A DNA stretch of 64,000 bases. Source: Craterostigma plantagineum. Taxonomy: Eukaryota; Streptophyta; Magnoliopsida; Lamiales; Linderniaceae. Numbering within the stretch: the first letter of the stretch is position 1; each line of letters begins with the position of its first letter. The stretch is from positions 186,001-250,000 of the forward strand of contig JAPQWV010000127.1 in the NCBI GenBank assembly GCA_027422505.1, given 5' to 3'. Position numbers and translations under genes: made by a program. The notes beneath the pieces were generated by a model that made no database searches, was not told where the DNA came from, and saw only the letters and a list, made by a program, of their open reading frames with translations. Of this stretch, positions 35,201 through 47,234 are shown piece after piece.

Positions 35201-35447
35201 CTAGTAATAAATATAATACTATTAATCTAAATGACTTATTTTCGAGGTAAAAATTGGAAAGAAAAAAAATAAAGGGGTAAAAGATAAAATGCTACCGAAA
35301 AGCCAGCACCTTATACCCCATCCATTGCACATAACCAAGAACTAATCCAAACCCAACCAAAGATTGCAACTTTATTCCTTTGTTCGTTCAATAGTTATTT
35401 CAAGTTCCAATCTTTACCTCAGAAATTCACTGAAGAAAGGTTTTTCG
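32208..35447. other. Divergent spacer between bHLH (-) and AUX/IAA (+)
   Basis: A shared upstream region of 3.2 kb. Contents: (GA)n at about 32294-32309 in the bHLH leader, AT-rich sequence, a (TG)n run at 33669-33688, a periodic GTAC array at 33864-34095 and the AUX/IAA leader near 35340-35447. I found no coding exon. Confidence 0.6.
33864..34095. repeat. Degenerate 23-bp tandem array with a GTAC core
   Basis: Ten units of the pattern TA(T/C/G)GG(C)GTACCT. The GTAC (twice GTAT) cores start at 33874, 33897, 33920, 33944, 33966, 33989, 34011, 34032, 34057 and 34088, giving steps of 23, 23, 24, 22, 23, 22, 21, 25 and 31 bp. Sequence between cores is poorly conserved while the core and spacing are kept. 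A further GGGTAC follows at 34114. It lies about 1.7 kb upstream of the bHLH start and 1.4 kb upstream of the AUX/IAA start. Confidence 0.8.
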
Positions 35448-36855
35448 ATGTCTACACCTCAAGAACGTAACTGCAAAGGCTTATTACAGCCTCCGCCTTG
35501 CGAGAAACAGGCGAAAACTGAGCTGAACTTCAAAGAAACTGAACTCAGGCTCGGCTTACCTGGCTCAGATTCACCAGAGAGGAAATCCGTGGCTGGGATT
35601 TCACTCTTCGGTAAGGATTTAAAGGATGAGAACGGCGGTAATAATAAAGGGTTTCTTCAGACCCCTTCGGTGGGCTTCGTTTCAGGTGGGAAAAGGTGCT
35701 TTGACGATGCTATTAACGGTAACAGTAAGTGGGCTTCGCTTGTGAGCGATGGATCTGAGGTTAAAACCGAGACAAATGAGGTTCTGTTTAGTAGGGCAAG
35801 AGTAGAAGTGACTACTAAAGGCTGTCTTAAAACTGTCGAGGAGGAGGAGAAGAAGAAGAAGAACGAAAATGGCAGCTCTGCCCCTGCTTCAAAGTTGGTG
35901 TTCCTTTCTCTCTTATCTTCTTTATCTCCCCTTTATCAGTTTCCGATACATAGCTGTTGACATGTTTCACTCTCGGGAGTTTTTCAGTGTTTTGATCCAA
36001 CCTAGAAATTGCCTGTAATAAGCTGATTCTTGAAACTCAATTACGCCTCACGAAAAAATTCAATCTTTTCAACTTCTAACGTTAGAGAGACTGACTCTTC
36101 CTCGAAACAGGGCTCAAGTAGTCGGTTGGCCGCCAGTTCGATCTTTCAGAAAGAACGCCTTATCTTCTAACACGTCGAAAGATTGCAATGACATAGCATC
36201 AAAATCTTCAGGTCTCTACGTTAAGGTTAGCATGGAAGGCGCGCCATACTTGAGGAAGATCGATCTCAAGACGTATTCTACCTACGCCGAGCTCTCCTCT
36301 GCTTTAGAGAAGATGTTTAGCTGCTTCACCATAGGTAGCTACTTACTTCTCCCTATATCTACGCACGCACACACACACACACATATACACACACAATTGA
36401 GGTGAAATCCATGCTTCTATTCTGCATTTACAGAGCAATGTGGACAAGGGCTTGCTGGGAAAGAAAAGCTGAGCGAAAGTCGTTTGATGGATCTTCTACA
36501 CGGGTCGGAGTATGTGCTGACGTACGAAGACAAGGACGGCGATTGGATGCTTGTCGGCGATGTTCCTTGGGAGTATGTCTTAAAATTTCCCGTCTATCTT
36601 TCCTTACACATGACGAAGATATGATTGAGACTGTGAACTTCGATTGTGTCTGTCTTAGGATGTTCGCTGATTCTTGCAAGAGGCTGAGGATCATGAAGGG
36701 TTCGGAGGCTATAGGGCTAGGTTTGCGAGCTTTGTGTTTACACTTTTAACCTTCGTAAACAGATGAAAATCGTCTGTGTTTATATAATATATCTCTTTCG
36801 CCGTCCTATATTTTCAGCTCCGAGGGCTATGGAGAAGAGCAAGGGTAAGAACTAG
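35448..36855 (+). CDS. AUX/IAA auxin co-repressor (IAA8/9/27-like)
   Basis: Five exons: 35448-35893, 36111-36334, 36434-36572, 36659-36720 and 36818-36855, giving about 302 residues. Domain I with the LxLxL repression motif is TELRLGL (within [20 protein letters not shown]). Domain II is the degron [10 protein letters not shown]. The PB1 region (domains III/IV) has [28 protein letters not shown] and [19 protein letters not shown], followed by RRxRI-like [20 protein letters not shown] proteins bind ARF factors and TOPLESS, and are degraded through TIR1/AFB when auxin is present (family knowledge). The canonical degron suggests normal auxin-dependent turnover. The start was chosen at MSTPQE; an in-frame extension upstream has no family similarity. 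The length and linker composition fit the IAA8/9/27 clade. Confidence 0.95.
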
Positions 36856-37459
36856 AGGCATGATGAGATGAAACGCAGACCGAATAAGTGAATCCTCGTA
36901 CAGAACTAAAAGGGGTTCCAAAAGCTCAGTAGATTTCGCCTTTCTTTGCGTTTGTTTGTATGATTTGCTCGATATTTCAATGTAAGATTGAGTGCCGTTA
37001 GTCCGTACTGTGATTGTGTTCATGGCTTTTTTTACCATGTTAAATGGAATCGATGCTTTTTGTGCTACCGTAATGTAAACTGATTTAGTTACAACAGTGT
37101 GCTTAAATTGCGTAATCTTGATTTAAGCATACGAAATCATGAATTTGCACGCGAACTTTGTGTCTACGTGTCAGCATCAGCAAGTAATAAGTCGTCTTCT
37201 TTAAAGGCTAATCACATGTAAATATAGACGTTGAAAGATGCTACTTTATTTCTTGATCCTATATCTAAGCTTATTTGCTATTTTTACTTCTCTTCCCTCG
37301 CTCATATTTAAATTTAAGTAGACAGACGTACTCACTCCAAGTTCGATACATAACAAACATTCAAACATCAAAGCTACCAGAAAAATGCCTTTCTAAGGAT
37401 TATTTAGTCACTCGAGCCTTGAAATTAATTATTCTAAAAAATTCAGACAAAAGAAGAAA
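36856..37459. other. Intergenic: AUX/IAA 3' UTR and TIP promoter
   Basis: 604 bp. The first 250 bp look like 3' UTR, and the rest is the upstream region of the aquaporin gene. No gene or clear repeat. Confidence 0.6.
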
Positions 37460-38706
37460 ATGCCTCCCATGATGGAATTTGGACGTGGCGACGAGTCGCT
37501 GGGCTTGGGCTCAATAAAGGCCTACGTGGCAGAGTTCATCTCAACGATGCTCTTCGTCGTCGCCGGCGTCGGCTCGGCGATGGCCTACGCGAAGCTGACC
37601 GCCGATGGAGCCGCCCTCGACCCCTCGGGATTACTGGCGGTGGCCCTGAGCCACGGGTTCGCACTATTCGTGGCCGTGGCGGTCGGAGCCAACATCTCCG
37701 GCGGACACGTGAACCCTGCGGTCACCTTCGGGTTGGCCGTCGGGGGTCAGATCACAGTACTCACGGGTCTCTTCTACGTCGTGGCTCAGCTCCTCGGAGC
37801 CACCGTGGCTTGCTACGTCCTCAAGGCCGCCACCGGCGGCTCGTTGGTAATTGTTTCTAAAATTACGGGTCCTGATCGAATACTGATTACTATTTACAAG
37901 TAAACCAGCAGCAGTCTGCATTTTATTGAGCGGTCTTTCCTAAAATCAATTGAGTGGATTTCCGCCGCAATTTGTGATTGATCACTGAAGACACACGATC
38001 AATTTGCGGTCTGTTTTCACCTTTTTTGGGACAATAACGCCGTGAATTCGCTCGAAATTTGGACTATTGTGTCGTTAACCTGTTCGTTACAATTATTTTC
38101 TGTTGATCGTGAATACCCACGAAAATTTGAGATCGTTTTCACCTAATTTGGTCCATAACGTTGGGATTCGAAAGGTTTTCTTTCGAAAAAAATTTGGATT
38201 ACCAATTTTATGAAGTAAGCCTACTTTCATTAGGGACAGAACATAAAGAAGTGTTCTATTTCGCAAAACGTGTTATTGAAAAAAAAAATCAGAAGTACGC
38301 ATTTACCATACCATATATATATGCGATGTACGTGCAGGCTATCCCGACCCACGGGTTGGGGTCGGGGGTCGGGTCGGCCCAGGGAGTTGTCATGGAGATA
38401 GTCATCACGTTTGCGTTGGTATACACAGTCTACGCCACTGCGGTCGACCCGAATAGGGGCGCGATCGGAACGGTGGCACCGATGGCCATTGGGCTCATCG
38501 TCTGCGCCAATATCTTAGCCGCGGGTCCGTTCTCGGGCGGGTCGATGAATCCGGCGAGGTCGTTCGGCCCGGCTTTTGTTAGAGGGGATTTCTCGGGGAT
38601 TTGGATCTATTGGGTCGGCCCGTTGATCGGGGGCGGGCTCGCCGGGCTGGTCTATGGGAATGTGTTCATGGAGCATGACCATGAGCCACTCACTAGCGAC
38701 TTCTAA
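37460..38706 (+). CDS. Tonoplast intrinsic protein, TIP2-type aquaporin
   Basis: Two exons, 37460-37846 and 38338-38706, give about 251 residues. Six membrane segments and both NPA boxes are present: [10 protein letters not shown] and [10 protein letters not shown]. The selectivity-filter positions read His (SHGFALF, helix 2), Ile ([10 protein letters not shown], helix 5), Gly ([10 protein letters not shown]) and Arg (NPARS). This His-Ile-Gly-Arg set is typical of the TIP2 group, which passes water and ammonia across the vacuolar membrane (family knowledge). Related sequence runs through AIPTHG and [17 protein letters not shown]. The N-terminus [20 protein letters not shown] matches TIP2 starts. 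Third positions are much more GC-rich than the flanks. Many TIP2 genes have two introns, but only one is seen here. Confidence 0.95.
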
Positions 38707-39127
38707 GTTTAGAAATTAATTTTTTTGGTTTTTGAAATTGTTAAGTTGAAGGGGGACAATCAAACAGTATGTACTCTTCTTGCGTGCTATATGAAATTTA
38801 AATGTACTGATTTTATGAGCGTTACTTTGCCAATTGCGAGGAACATTAAAAAGTTTTTTTTTTGCCAATTAATTTGTCAAAGTTTCCAGGTATTATAAGT
38901 ATTTATGTTCGCCACATCACTGTCGTCGCAACCTGTAACGCACACTTTATAGATATTATATTTGTCTATCAAACACAAATACAAAACATTTAATTTCATT
39001 TCCATCACACCTCAACTAACCCTCTCGTTTTCCTAATACTAATATGTGTATTATATATTTATAAATGCTACCATGCCGCTCGTTTCATTACCACCATTTT
39101 AATTATAAGATACATTCAAAATTCATC
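38707..39127. other. Intergenic: TIP 3' UTR and AP2/ERF promoter
   Basis: 421 bp with the TIP 3' UTR, then upstream sequence of the next gene. Nothing else is visible. Confidence 0.55.
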
Positions 39128-39787
39128 ATGACCGAAATTCCCAACGATGATCGTCATCATTCAAGCAACACCGATGAGAAAAATAATGATAATAGTAATA
39201 GTGATAATACCAAGAAAAGCAGCAATAATAGTAGTGGCGTCAAGCATCCAATATACAGAGGCGTTCGAATGAGGAGTTGGGGGAAATGGGTGTCAGAGAT
39301 CAGACAACCTCGGCAGAAATCGAGGATATGGTTAGGGACTTACCCCACGGCGGAGATGGCGGCCCGGGCCCACGACGTGGCGGCTCTGTGCATCAAAGGG
39401 GGCTCAGCGGTGCTCAACTTCCCTCATCTCAGTGACTCCCTGCCCAGGCCGGAGTCGACCTCGCCGCGCGACGTTCAGGTCGCGGCGGCCGAAGCGGCGG
39501 CTATGGAGGTGGAGCTCAACCAGTCCTCGCCGGAGCAACAAGTCTGTGACAGTGATTACGGTGGAGATGAGCAGTCGCTGGAGGAGATCGTTGAGCTGCC
39601 AAGTTTAGATGGGATGAGCGACTGCGAGCTGCCGGCGGGGAGTGAGATTGTGGCGGCGGAGGAAGAGTGGCTACAGCAGTCGCTTTGGGCGGTGGAAGAC
39701 GAGGGCTTCTCTGGGTTTTTCTTGGATGAGGCGGCGGCGTGCGGCGGCGCTTGTGGCGGCGGGAGTTTTCTGGCTGGGAGACAGTGA
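39128..39787 (+). CDS. AP2/ERF transcription factor, DREB A-4-like
   Basis: A single exon of 219 residues. The AP2 domain (about residues 41-100) contains [40 protein letters not shown] and [15 protein letters not shown]. Val14 of the domain is present. Position 19, usually Glu in DREBs, is Gln. The N-terminus is Asn/Asp/Ser-rich. The C-terminus is acidic and carries [17 protein letters not shown], comparable to the C-terminal motif of TINY/HARDY-type A-4 DREBs. DREBs bind DRE/CRT (CCGAC) elements in stress responses (family knowledge). The start was set at MTEIPND because the upstream in-frame sequence looks like leader. The absence of an intron is normal for this subfamily. Confidence 0.92.
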   Translation: MTEIPNDDRHHSSNTDEKNNDNSNSDNTKKSSNNSSGVKHPIYRGVRMRSWGKWVSEIRQPRQKSRIWLGTYPTAEMAARAHDVAALCIKGGSAVLNFPHLSDSLPRPESTSPRDVQVAAAEAAAMEVELNQSSPEQQVCDSDYGGDEQSLEEIVELPSLDGMSDCELPAGSEIVAAEEEWLQQSLWAVEDEGFSGFFLDEAAACGGACGGGSFLAGRQ

Positions 39788-40095
39788 TGGGATGGAAGTG
39801 ATAGAACTTTTTTTTCCTGGCTATATATTGGGTTTTGTCTTGTCGTGTAAATATGGAATGAGTGATGTAATAATTGTTATAGATGTAGTTACTTTCTTCA
39901 CACGTAATGTTTGTTTAGGAAAGAATTTCGACCAAACACCTAATACTTCATTGAGTTAATTAACTGGGTGATTGTGTGAATAAATGAGCTGTGCATTGTG
40001 ATGTTAATAACATAGTAGTTCTTGTTTTTCAATATATACTATTTCACACATCTTACGCTTTTAAATACCTCCTTTATTTCTTTTGTAGTTCTCAT

Positions 40096-40700
40096 TAGGG
40101 GTGAAAGATGAGCCGAGCCGTCTCGTGAGCTCGACGAGCCGGCTCGGCAAAAGCTAGGCTCGAGCTCGATATAAATGAGCTCGAGCTCATTTAAGTTGAG
40201 CTCGAGTTCGAGCTCGTTTATGTCGAGCTCGAGCTTGAGCCCGGATATAGTGGCTCGAAAGCTCATGAACAGACTCACGAACTTTTTTTTTTTAATATTA
40301 TTTTCTATATTTTTTATATTTTTATATTAATTTATATTATTTTTCTAAAATTTTTAAATATTTTTATTATAATCTCGATTGTTTTATATTTTTTAAATTC
40401 TTTTATATTTTTTAAATTCTTTTATATTTTTTATATTAATTTATATTATGTTTATTAATTTATTAATTTTTTTATTAAAAGCTCGAGCTCGATGAGCTTC
40501 GTGAGCTCGAGCTCATCTGGCTGAAAATGAGCCGAGCTCGAGCCATGAGCTGAAAAGCTCGACGAGCTCGAGCTCGAGCTCAGCTGTAAGGGCTCGAGCT
40601 CGAGCTCGAGCCCAGAAAATGAGCCGAGCTCGGCTCGTTTACAGCCGTAGTCGAGCTCGAGCCCATAAAACGAGCCGAGCTCGGCTCGTTTACAGCCCTA
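40096..40700. mobile_element. hAT-like non-autonomous element with GAGCTC-rich arms
   Basis: The left end is TAGGGGTGAAAGATGAGCCG and the right end, inverted, is TAGGGCTGTAAACGAGCCG. It is flanked by an 8-bp near-perfect direct repeat (GTTCTCAT at 40088-40095, GTTTTCAT at 40701-40708). Eight-base duplications and TAGGG/CAGGG ends fit the hAT superfamily. The arms (40110-40280 and 40480-40690) are dense in GAGCTCGAG-type palindromes. The middle is AT-rich with short tandem units. No coding capacity. Confidence 0.7.
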
Positions 40701-42388
40701 GTTTTCATGATCTTGTTAGTTATTTACCAACAAAATGGCAACACATGTGAAAATTATCAAAGCATTTTCTCTTTTAATTTGTTATTACATCACATTGTAG
40801 ATTTGTCATGCAATGTAGGTTAAGGTTTCTTTCAAGATCAAGACTACGATGACCTCTCCTGGGATCCATTTCTTTATTCAATAGAAATGCCATTATTAAT
40901 AAGTTTAAAATTATCTTGATATTTTTGTCCTATCATATATATTTCTTTTCTTACATATAGAGTAGACTAACTTTAGCCAAGAGCCTTTCACATGAGTTTT
41001 GGCTTCATGGTGCAAGTGGCAAAGCGGACCAATTTCTATTTATCTTATATAGTTTTCTAGTTGTATATATGTCTCACCATCGAATAAAATCATGATGATG
41101 CAATACTTTCGTCATATTATTATAACATTTCCTTTGAATAAATACACTACGCAATATATAATAATTGCTTTGTGCTAATCTTGTTCTCAACACTGACAGC
41201 TAGATGTCATTAAGGTAGCCAAAGCTTGTAATATTTGGATGACAGCCTTTTTGGTGTCCCTATGTGTTCATTTCCCTCTAATCGTTTGGATTATATCATA
41301 TCTTCCTACATAATGGTTTGTCAGATATCAGTATCATATTTTAAAAATATGATATTTTATACCATCCCTGGTAACCATTTTAAAAAATATAAACACATTA
41401 GAAATGGGCTTTCATATTAAATAGTGAAAAGTATGTGAGAGGCTCTCTTTTTGTGCACATTTTATAAATTTTTGTACAAGTCGTTTTCATAATTGCTGGC
41501 ACTACTTTATTAGACGTGAGAAAATGACAATTCTTTAAGTTTTATTGAAATAATTAATTATATGTAGAAAACCCTCGTTTTACTATTGACCAAGAACTAA
41601 TATACCAAGCTGAATCCGTAATGATATTTATTATGAAAAGTAATTGCTAACTAACAAACTTATAATTAATTATAAACTTCACAAGCAATAAATTCTTAAC
41701 ATTAGAAATATAAATACAACACGGATATAACAAGCTATATTATTACATATAATATCCAGTGGGAAAAGGCTTGTGATCATGGGCTCGGGCCATAGCCTTG
41801 GGCCCGAAAATTGTTTAAATCGAACTCAAAGGACATGGTCGGGCTCCGGCCGCGCCAATGGCTTTAACTAGTAACTTATGCACACTTAAATGCATTTGCT
41901 ATTTATATAAATATTTTTTTTATTAAATTTATTTTAGTTTGAAATATTTCATAGAATTCATAATTTAAATTTAATTTGTATGTTTTATACACGTAAAAAG
42001 GAAATACTGATTTATTATAAATTTTAAAGTAAGCTAGTAATAAACTAAAAATGTTAATTAACTAAAATAGTATTAAACTAAATATAGTAACTAAAGGTAG
42101 TTAGTGATATTTTTTTTCAATCTCAATTGACGGTTTATTCTAGATCTTACCCTTATAATAGAATAGATAGTAATAGTACGATATAATTTATGTAAAAATT
42201 AAAAATATAATGTTAGAAAAATTGAAACAAAATTACATAAGGTCTGGTGGAGACAAGAATAATTGCGGCCCGTTGCCTAATAACATGGAAAGATCGATCC
42301 CTATGAACATCGACAAACATCTGCCATACATCTTATCTTATCTTATTTTTAATTACAAGTTATCTATAACAACTACTCATCAAAATTA

Positions 42389-42508
42389 AATATATATATA
42401 TATATATATATTACCACACACACGCACCCCTTTTTCAAACGAATAACCTTGCATGTGCCTCTCTCCCAAACATCACATGCATCGCTCCTATACGTAAATA
42501 TCAAGACT

Positions 42509-42547
<39 letters not shown>

Positions 42548-42548
42548 G
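42389..42548. repeat. (TA)n and (CA)n microsatellites
   Basis: (TA)n at about 42390-42410, then (CA)n at about 42509-42534 running directly into (TA)n to 42547. Confidence 0.9.
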
Positions 42549-43646
42549 TATTCGTGCAAATACAATGTACTTACAAGTACAACTAGTTTCATTGCAACAA
42601 TTTTCCGTCGAAGTGTTGAGATGAAGTGACATTAGCCATGTTGTAGTTGATCAATTTTTAGAATAGTTAGTCATATACCACATGGTTATATTTATACATA
42701 TATCTAGTTTTGCCTAAATATTGTTTTTACATATAGAAGTTTAATTGATAGATTTCGTTCATTTTACTAATTGAAAATTCATTTTAAAATTTCATCTTGT
42801 AAGAAGTGGACCTTCTTGGGTAAGATGTCTAGCATGGGGCAGACATCTATATCGCCCCCGACGTTACTTCGCAATTAATCTAATAATTTAATTCAATATT
42901 GGACATAATGCCTTAAAAATATTGGACATATGAATTTCTTTAGGTGATATATATTTACACATTATGTCGGCATACAATAATAATTCGTTCTTGAAAATGA
43001 TAGACGTTTCTTATTATTATTGTTATTATAATATTTCGGCATTCAATTTAAATTTACGTTGGTTAGTTATAAGAGTAATCTATACTTAATTCATTTCTTC
43101 GATGTACGATAGAATTTCTTCGTAGTACGCAAAACTATGTTCTTCGATTCTCTCCTACAAAATCTAATATTTTAATTAATCATGTCGATTGTTCACTGAA
43201 ATCCATGCCATTATTTAATCTACTAATTTTCGATAGTAGATTTATAATTACATGATTCTTTCAAGGTCTTTAGCTTTATACATAAATCACGCCCCACCAT
43301 CAACATCGCCATAATTGACATCACGTGCTTTCTGGCCACTTTTGTTCCTAATCCACTAATTACTAACAAATATAACACCTCTTATATAACGACATATAAT
43401 ATATATTTATAACGATTAATTACCATGAAAAAGAAATTGAGAATATTTATTAACATGGCATTTAATCTATCCAAATATTTTTATTTTGTCCCACCACCTT
43501 TGATTCGAAATTCAAACATTCAAAACCATAGTCAACAAGAAAATTTTAATTAGGAGTCAACTCATCGCCCAAAAAAAAGAACTAAAGTTCAAATTTAACT
43601 AGTCACATGATTAAGCTACTTCGCTCATCTATCTTTCTAAATATAG

Positions 43647-44934
43647 CTAGATCAAATCTGGACCGTTGATTTCGCTTGGATAACAACGGTGATGATGAAT
43701 GAGGAACTCATCTCCACCGTCGAAGATCGACCCACGCCCCACCGACATCTGTTGCTGCTGCTGTTCCTTTTGCCGGCGAAGCTCCATAACCTTACGGTGG
43801 GAGTTAGAGTGACGCGCCGACACGAACGTCGGGCTCGCCGCCGGCCGATACTCCGGCACCAGGCGGCCCGACTTGTACCTTACCCCACAGGCGTTGCACA
43901 GCGTCTTCGGGCCCATGGGCCCAGTTCGCCACTGAGGCGTCTTCTCCGACGCGCAGTGGAGGCATTTCCGGCCCGAAGTCTCGACGGAGTGGGCCCTCTT
44001 TCTGGCGGCCGCGGCGGCGGTGTCGGGCTTTGGAGCGACGGTAAGTAGCCGGGAAGACCAGTCGCAGGGGGGGGCGCGTGGGCGCCTGCTGCGTGCTTTT
44101 CCTGGGACTGAGACTTCGGAGGGGATCCTTAGCGACGGCGGCGGTTGTGGGTACGCGGCGGCGGCGGCGGTGGTGGAGAACGATTCTTCGACGAAGGTTG
44201 ATAGCCATTCTAGCTCGGCCAAGTCGTCGTGCTGTTATTGCATCGAAAAGGAAAGATATAAATAATATATATATATATATATATTTATATATAGCAATGT
44301 CGAATTTAAGGCACAAATTATTAAATGTGATATTTTCCTTTACTTAAAGGATATCTTCTACGTCATCACATGATAAATATGATATGTTTGTACTATTGTG
44401 GGCTGTAGCCTGGCTAGTTGCAACTTGCAATGCAACTTACAGAAGTGTAAACATTTAAGACAAATTATATATAAAAAATGAATTAGAAATCGCTACAAAA
44501 ACTGTCGGTTATATTTATTTAATTAATTTTTATAACCTATTTAGTAAATTGATGTGTATAAAGAACTAAACAAATAATGGAAAAGATAAAACGAAATTCA
44601 GACAATGCTGAAATAAGAATATTTTTTTTCTTACAGGGACGCAGAGCTCGCCGCCGGCGAAGAGAGAAGACTCGTTGAAGCTACGACAGCTGACGTCGCC
44701 GTTACACTGTCCGGCGTCTCCTCCGCCGGAGGCCGAGGAGTTGCAGCTGTCGACGGCGGTAGCGCCGGAGGAGTGGCCGGAATTGCCTCCATAGCCGTCG
44801 TGAAATGAGTCCGTCAACTTCTCGTCGTTGTTAGAAAAATCCAGGAGATCATCAACGGTGAAATGAACATTGTTGTTGTTAGCAGTATGATCTGCAGATG
44901 GAAATTCTGAGTAGTTTTCGAGGAAATAATCCAT
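43647..44934 (-). CDS. GATA zinc-finger transcription factor (subfamily I, GATA5/6/12-like)
   Basis: Two exons on the minus strand, 44934-44635 and 44231-43647, give about 294 residues. Exon 1 encodes an acidic, Asn/Ser/Gly-rich N-terminus starting [11 protein letters not shown] with [13 protein letters not shown]. Exon 2 starts [19 protein letters not shown] and contains the single GATA finger C-X2-C-X18-C-X2-[21 protein letters not shown], then [22 protein letters not shown] conserved [15 protein letters not shown] segment follows. This is the B-I plant GATA layout, binding WGATAR sites in light, growth and reproductive development (family knowledge). The intron holds a (TA)n run near 44262-44283. 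The start is the ATG before DYFLENY; the preceding in-frame codons begin with a non-ATG codon. Confidence 0.94.
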
Positions 44935-47234
44935 GATGTCCAAAGAGCTCGGAGTTCAATGTAATGAATTAGAAGGGAGAGTGGAGAGTAACGTTTAAGA
45001 GATGAGTTTTCTTTCTCTTTTTCTTTAGGAAGTTGCTTTTCCTTTGGTGTGTTGAAAGTGAAAGTGAGAGTGATGAGGGTGGCTTTTTTATGGGTGGGAT
45101 GAGGGGGTCAAAATGGAAATATTAGAAATCTAGCGGTCAGTTTAGAATTAATATTAGTATTTTCTTTTTCTTTTTTTTTTCTTTCCATGTGAAAGCAATT
45201 GGGTTGGCTGTGTGCAATGTATTATATTTGTGATTTCACTTGCTTGCTTTGCTTCTGTCGAAGTTAGTTACTTGTCTTGGGCTAAAAATAGAAGTTCCTC
45301 AGTAAATTCTTCTATGTCCAATATTATTTATTATTTTCATTTTTCGGACACTTGCAGTGCTACATAACTATTCTAACACCTTCTTGTAATTCCTGATTAA
45401 TAATGTGAGAGCAAACGTTGTAATAATAATTATCACCAAAATGTGAAGGACCCTTCACATGATAAAGCCACTAACATCCACGGACATTGCTCACAATCTT
45501 TTTTCCCTTTTTCTTTTCTCAGCATTGGGATTCTCAGCAAAATACACCTCAACCCTAAACAATATATATAAGGCTGAATTATTATATTTGTATATCTTAT
45601 TCTGTAATGGGGGCGTAAATGTCAATTCCAATTGGTACGAGTTACGACTATAAAGCAACGCACATATAGTTTAACCTAAATAAAGCAATTGAGTTCACCT
45701 CTTAATATTATCCTTAGGGCAACGATTTACCAGTTTTTGTCGCTGCTGTTGCGACTCTATCATAGTTTAGTTAGTGCCCAAACTCTCTCACTAAATTAGT
45801 TTATCTCGGGAACTGCGTTCTAATTTAATTTATTATATTTCTACGCTCTTAATATAATAATATATCGTTAGTACTTTGTAAACCGATATTAGTTAATTAA
45901 GTACACGTTATAATATTCCTTCACCCACGTTAAAGCACGAGGGTTACAGCTCGGACTAGGTTTATTACTAGGGGAAATTTTCGTTCAGTCCCCTGTCAGG
46001 GTCTGAAATTTTTGTTCAGGCCCTGTCAGAATAAAAATTAGTTTTAAGGACCCGATTATTCAGTAACAATTTATTGGTCTGCAGTAACAATTCATTGTTC
46101 CCACAATAACAGTTCATTGTTATGAAATAACAGAAAACGATCATCCGATAACAATTCATACACACTTTATAACAGTTGGTCCTTATCTTTAAATTTTACG
46201 AAAAGTTGGTCCTTTAAACTAAAATTTTTTCTTAAAGGTCCTGGAAACTATTTTTAATCACTTTTGGGGCCTGAATGATAATTTACCCTTATTACTACTG
46301 CAGGACAGTGTTTAGTTGCGTAAAATCAGCATATTATATCCATAAATCACATGCAATTTTTTTATTTTGCCAGAAAAACACCTTCATTTTTCGTCTTTGC
46401 CTCGTTAATTTCTTAATCATCCATATCATTTGTTCTTTTAATTATAATTTTTTTTTTTATGGTCATGTTCATGGGGTCCGACTAAGCACGTGACAAAGGT
46501 GATGGAGTGTTGTCAGCACTCATGTGACGAGACTAATTTTTTTATATATGCATATACATGTTCAATTTCGATCAATAAATCCTCCATATTTCACCTCATG
46601 GGAATTTAATTCGCTTCGATACGTAACGTCCTTATTGAGTGGTGTGGTACGCCACTTCATGTTCCTTCATAGCCGACCTTGGCGGTGGTCAAAATTCAAT
46701 TAGCTGTAGGGAATCCACCCTGGTTCTCCGATATTTTAGTCTACCTACTATCATATATTTATTCATCTTCAAAGAACTTCATTTTCATTATTTTGTGGTA
46801 AATCAACGCTTTCGGACTACAAAATTAAATAATTGCTTCCGTTTCCTATGGTGGTAGAGATATGCTAATTCATATATTTTCGAGCTTCCCACTCCCTTCC
46901 TTCCTCCACACTCGACGTGGTTGCACGTGCGCATAGCCTGCACTCGAAGGAAGGCACGTGCCGCACACGCTTGAACCAAATTGTCAACAACAGTATTGCA
47001 ATTAGTCCTATTCTACGTAGTTCTCCCCTTCACTTGAATCGCAAAGAAAATCTATGCATAAAAAACGAAGCATATATCCCAAAACAAACTGTCTAGCATA
47101 GCAAGCAAGGCGTCATGCATAATCATAACAATAGCAGGAAATAGCTGTATGAGATTCATAGGTAGTCCAATAAACACAAACTCTCAACATAAGACCATCC
47201 AAACTAATGGTAAAAAACGGAACATTATATCACC
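44935..47234. other. Intergenic between GATA and SEC13
   Basis: The GATA gene leader near 44935-45090, AT-rich spacer, a Mutator-type MITE at 45971-46288 and the SEC13 3' UTR near 47050-47234. Short frames at 45459, 46275 and 46639 show no family similarity. Confidence 0.55.
45971..46288. mobile_element. Mutator-like (MULE) MITE with perfect 9-bp target duplication
   Basis: The left end is GGGGAAATTTTCGTTCAGTC. The right end, inverted, is GGGTAAATTATCATTCAGGC. It is flanked on both sides by TTATTACTA (45962-45970 and 46289-46297). A 9-bp duplication is the hallmark of Mutator insertions. The interior holds several AACAATTCATTGTT-like small palindromes. 318 bp, no coding capacity. Confidence 0.78.

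Larger units (their letters stand above)
39788..43646. other. Intergenic, 3.9 kb, AT-rich with transposon
   Basis: Contains the hAT-like element at 40096-40700 and microsatellites at about 42390-42548. A stretch at 42030-42110 is rich in AACTAAA(T)ATAGTA motifs like those at 8600-8690. Otherwise it is AT-rich sequence with no supportable gene. It lies between convergent genes (AP2/ERF + and GATA -). Confidence 0.55.

Noticed and set aside
43689..44347. Several overlapping frames on both strands
   Set aside because: Shadows of the GATA zinc-finger exon; only the CX2CX18CX2C frame is meaningful.
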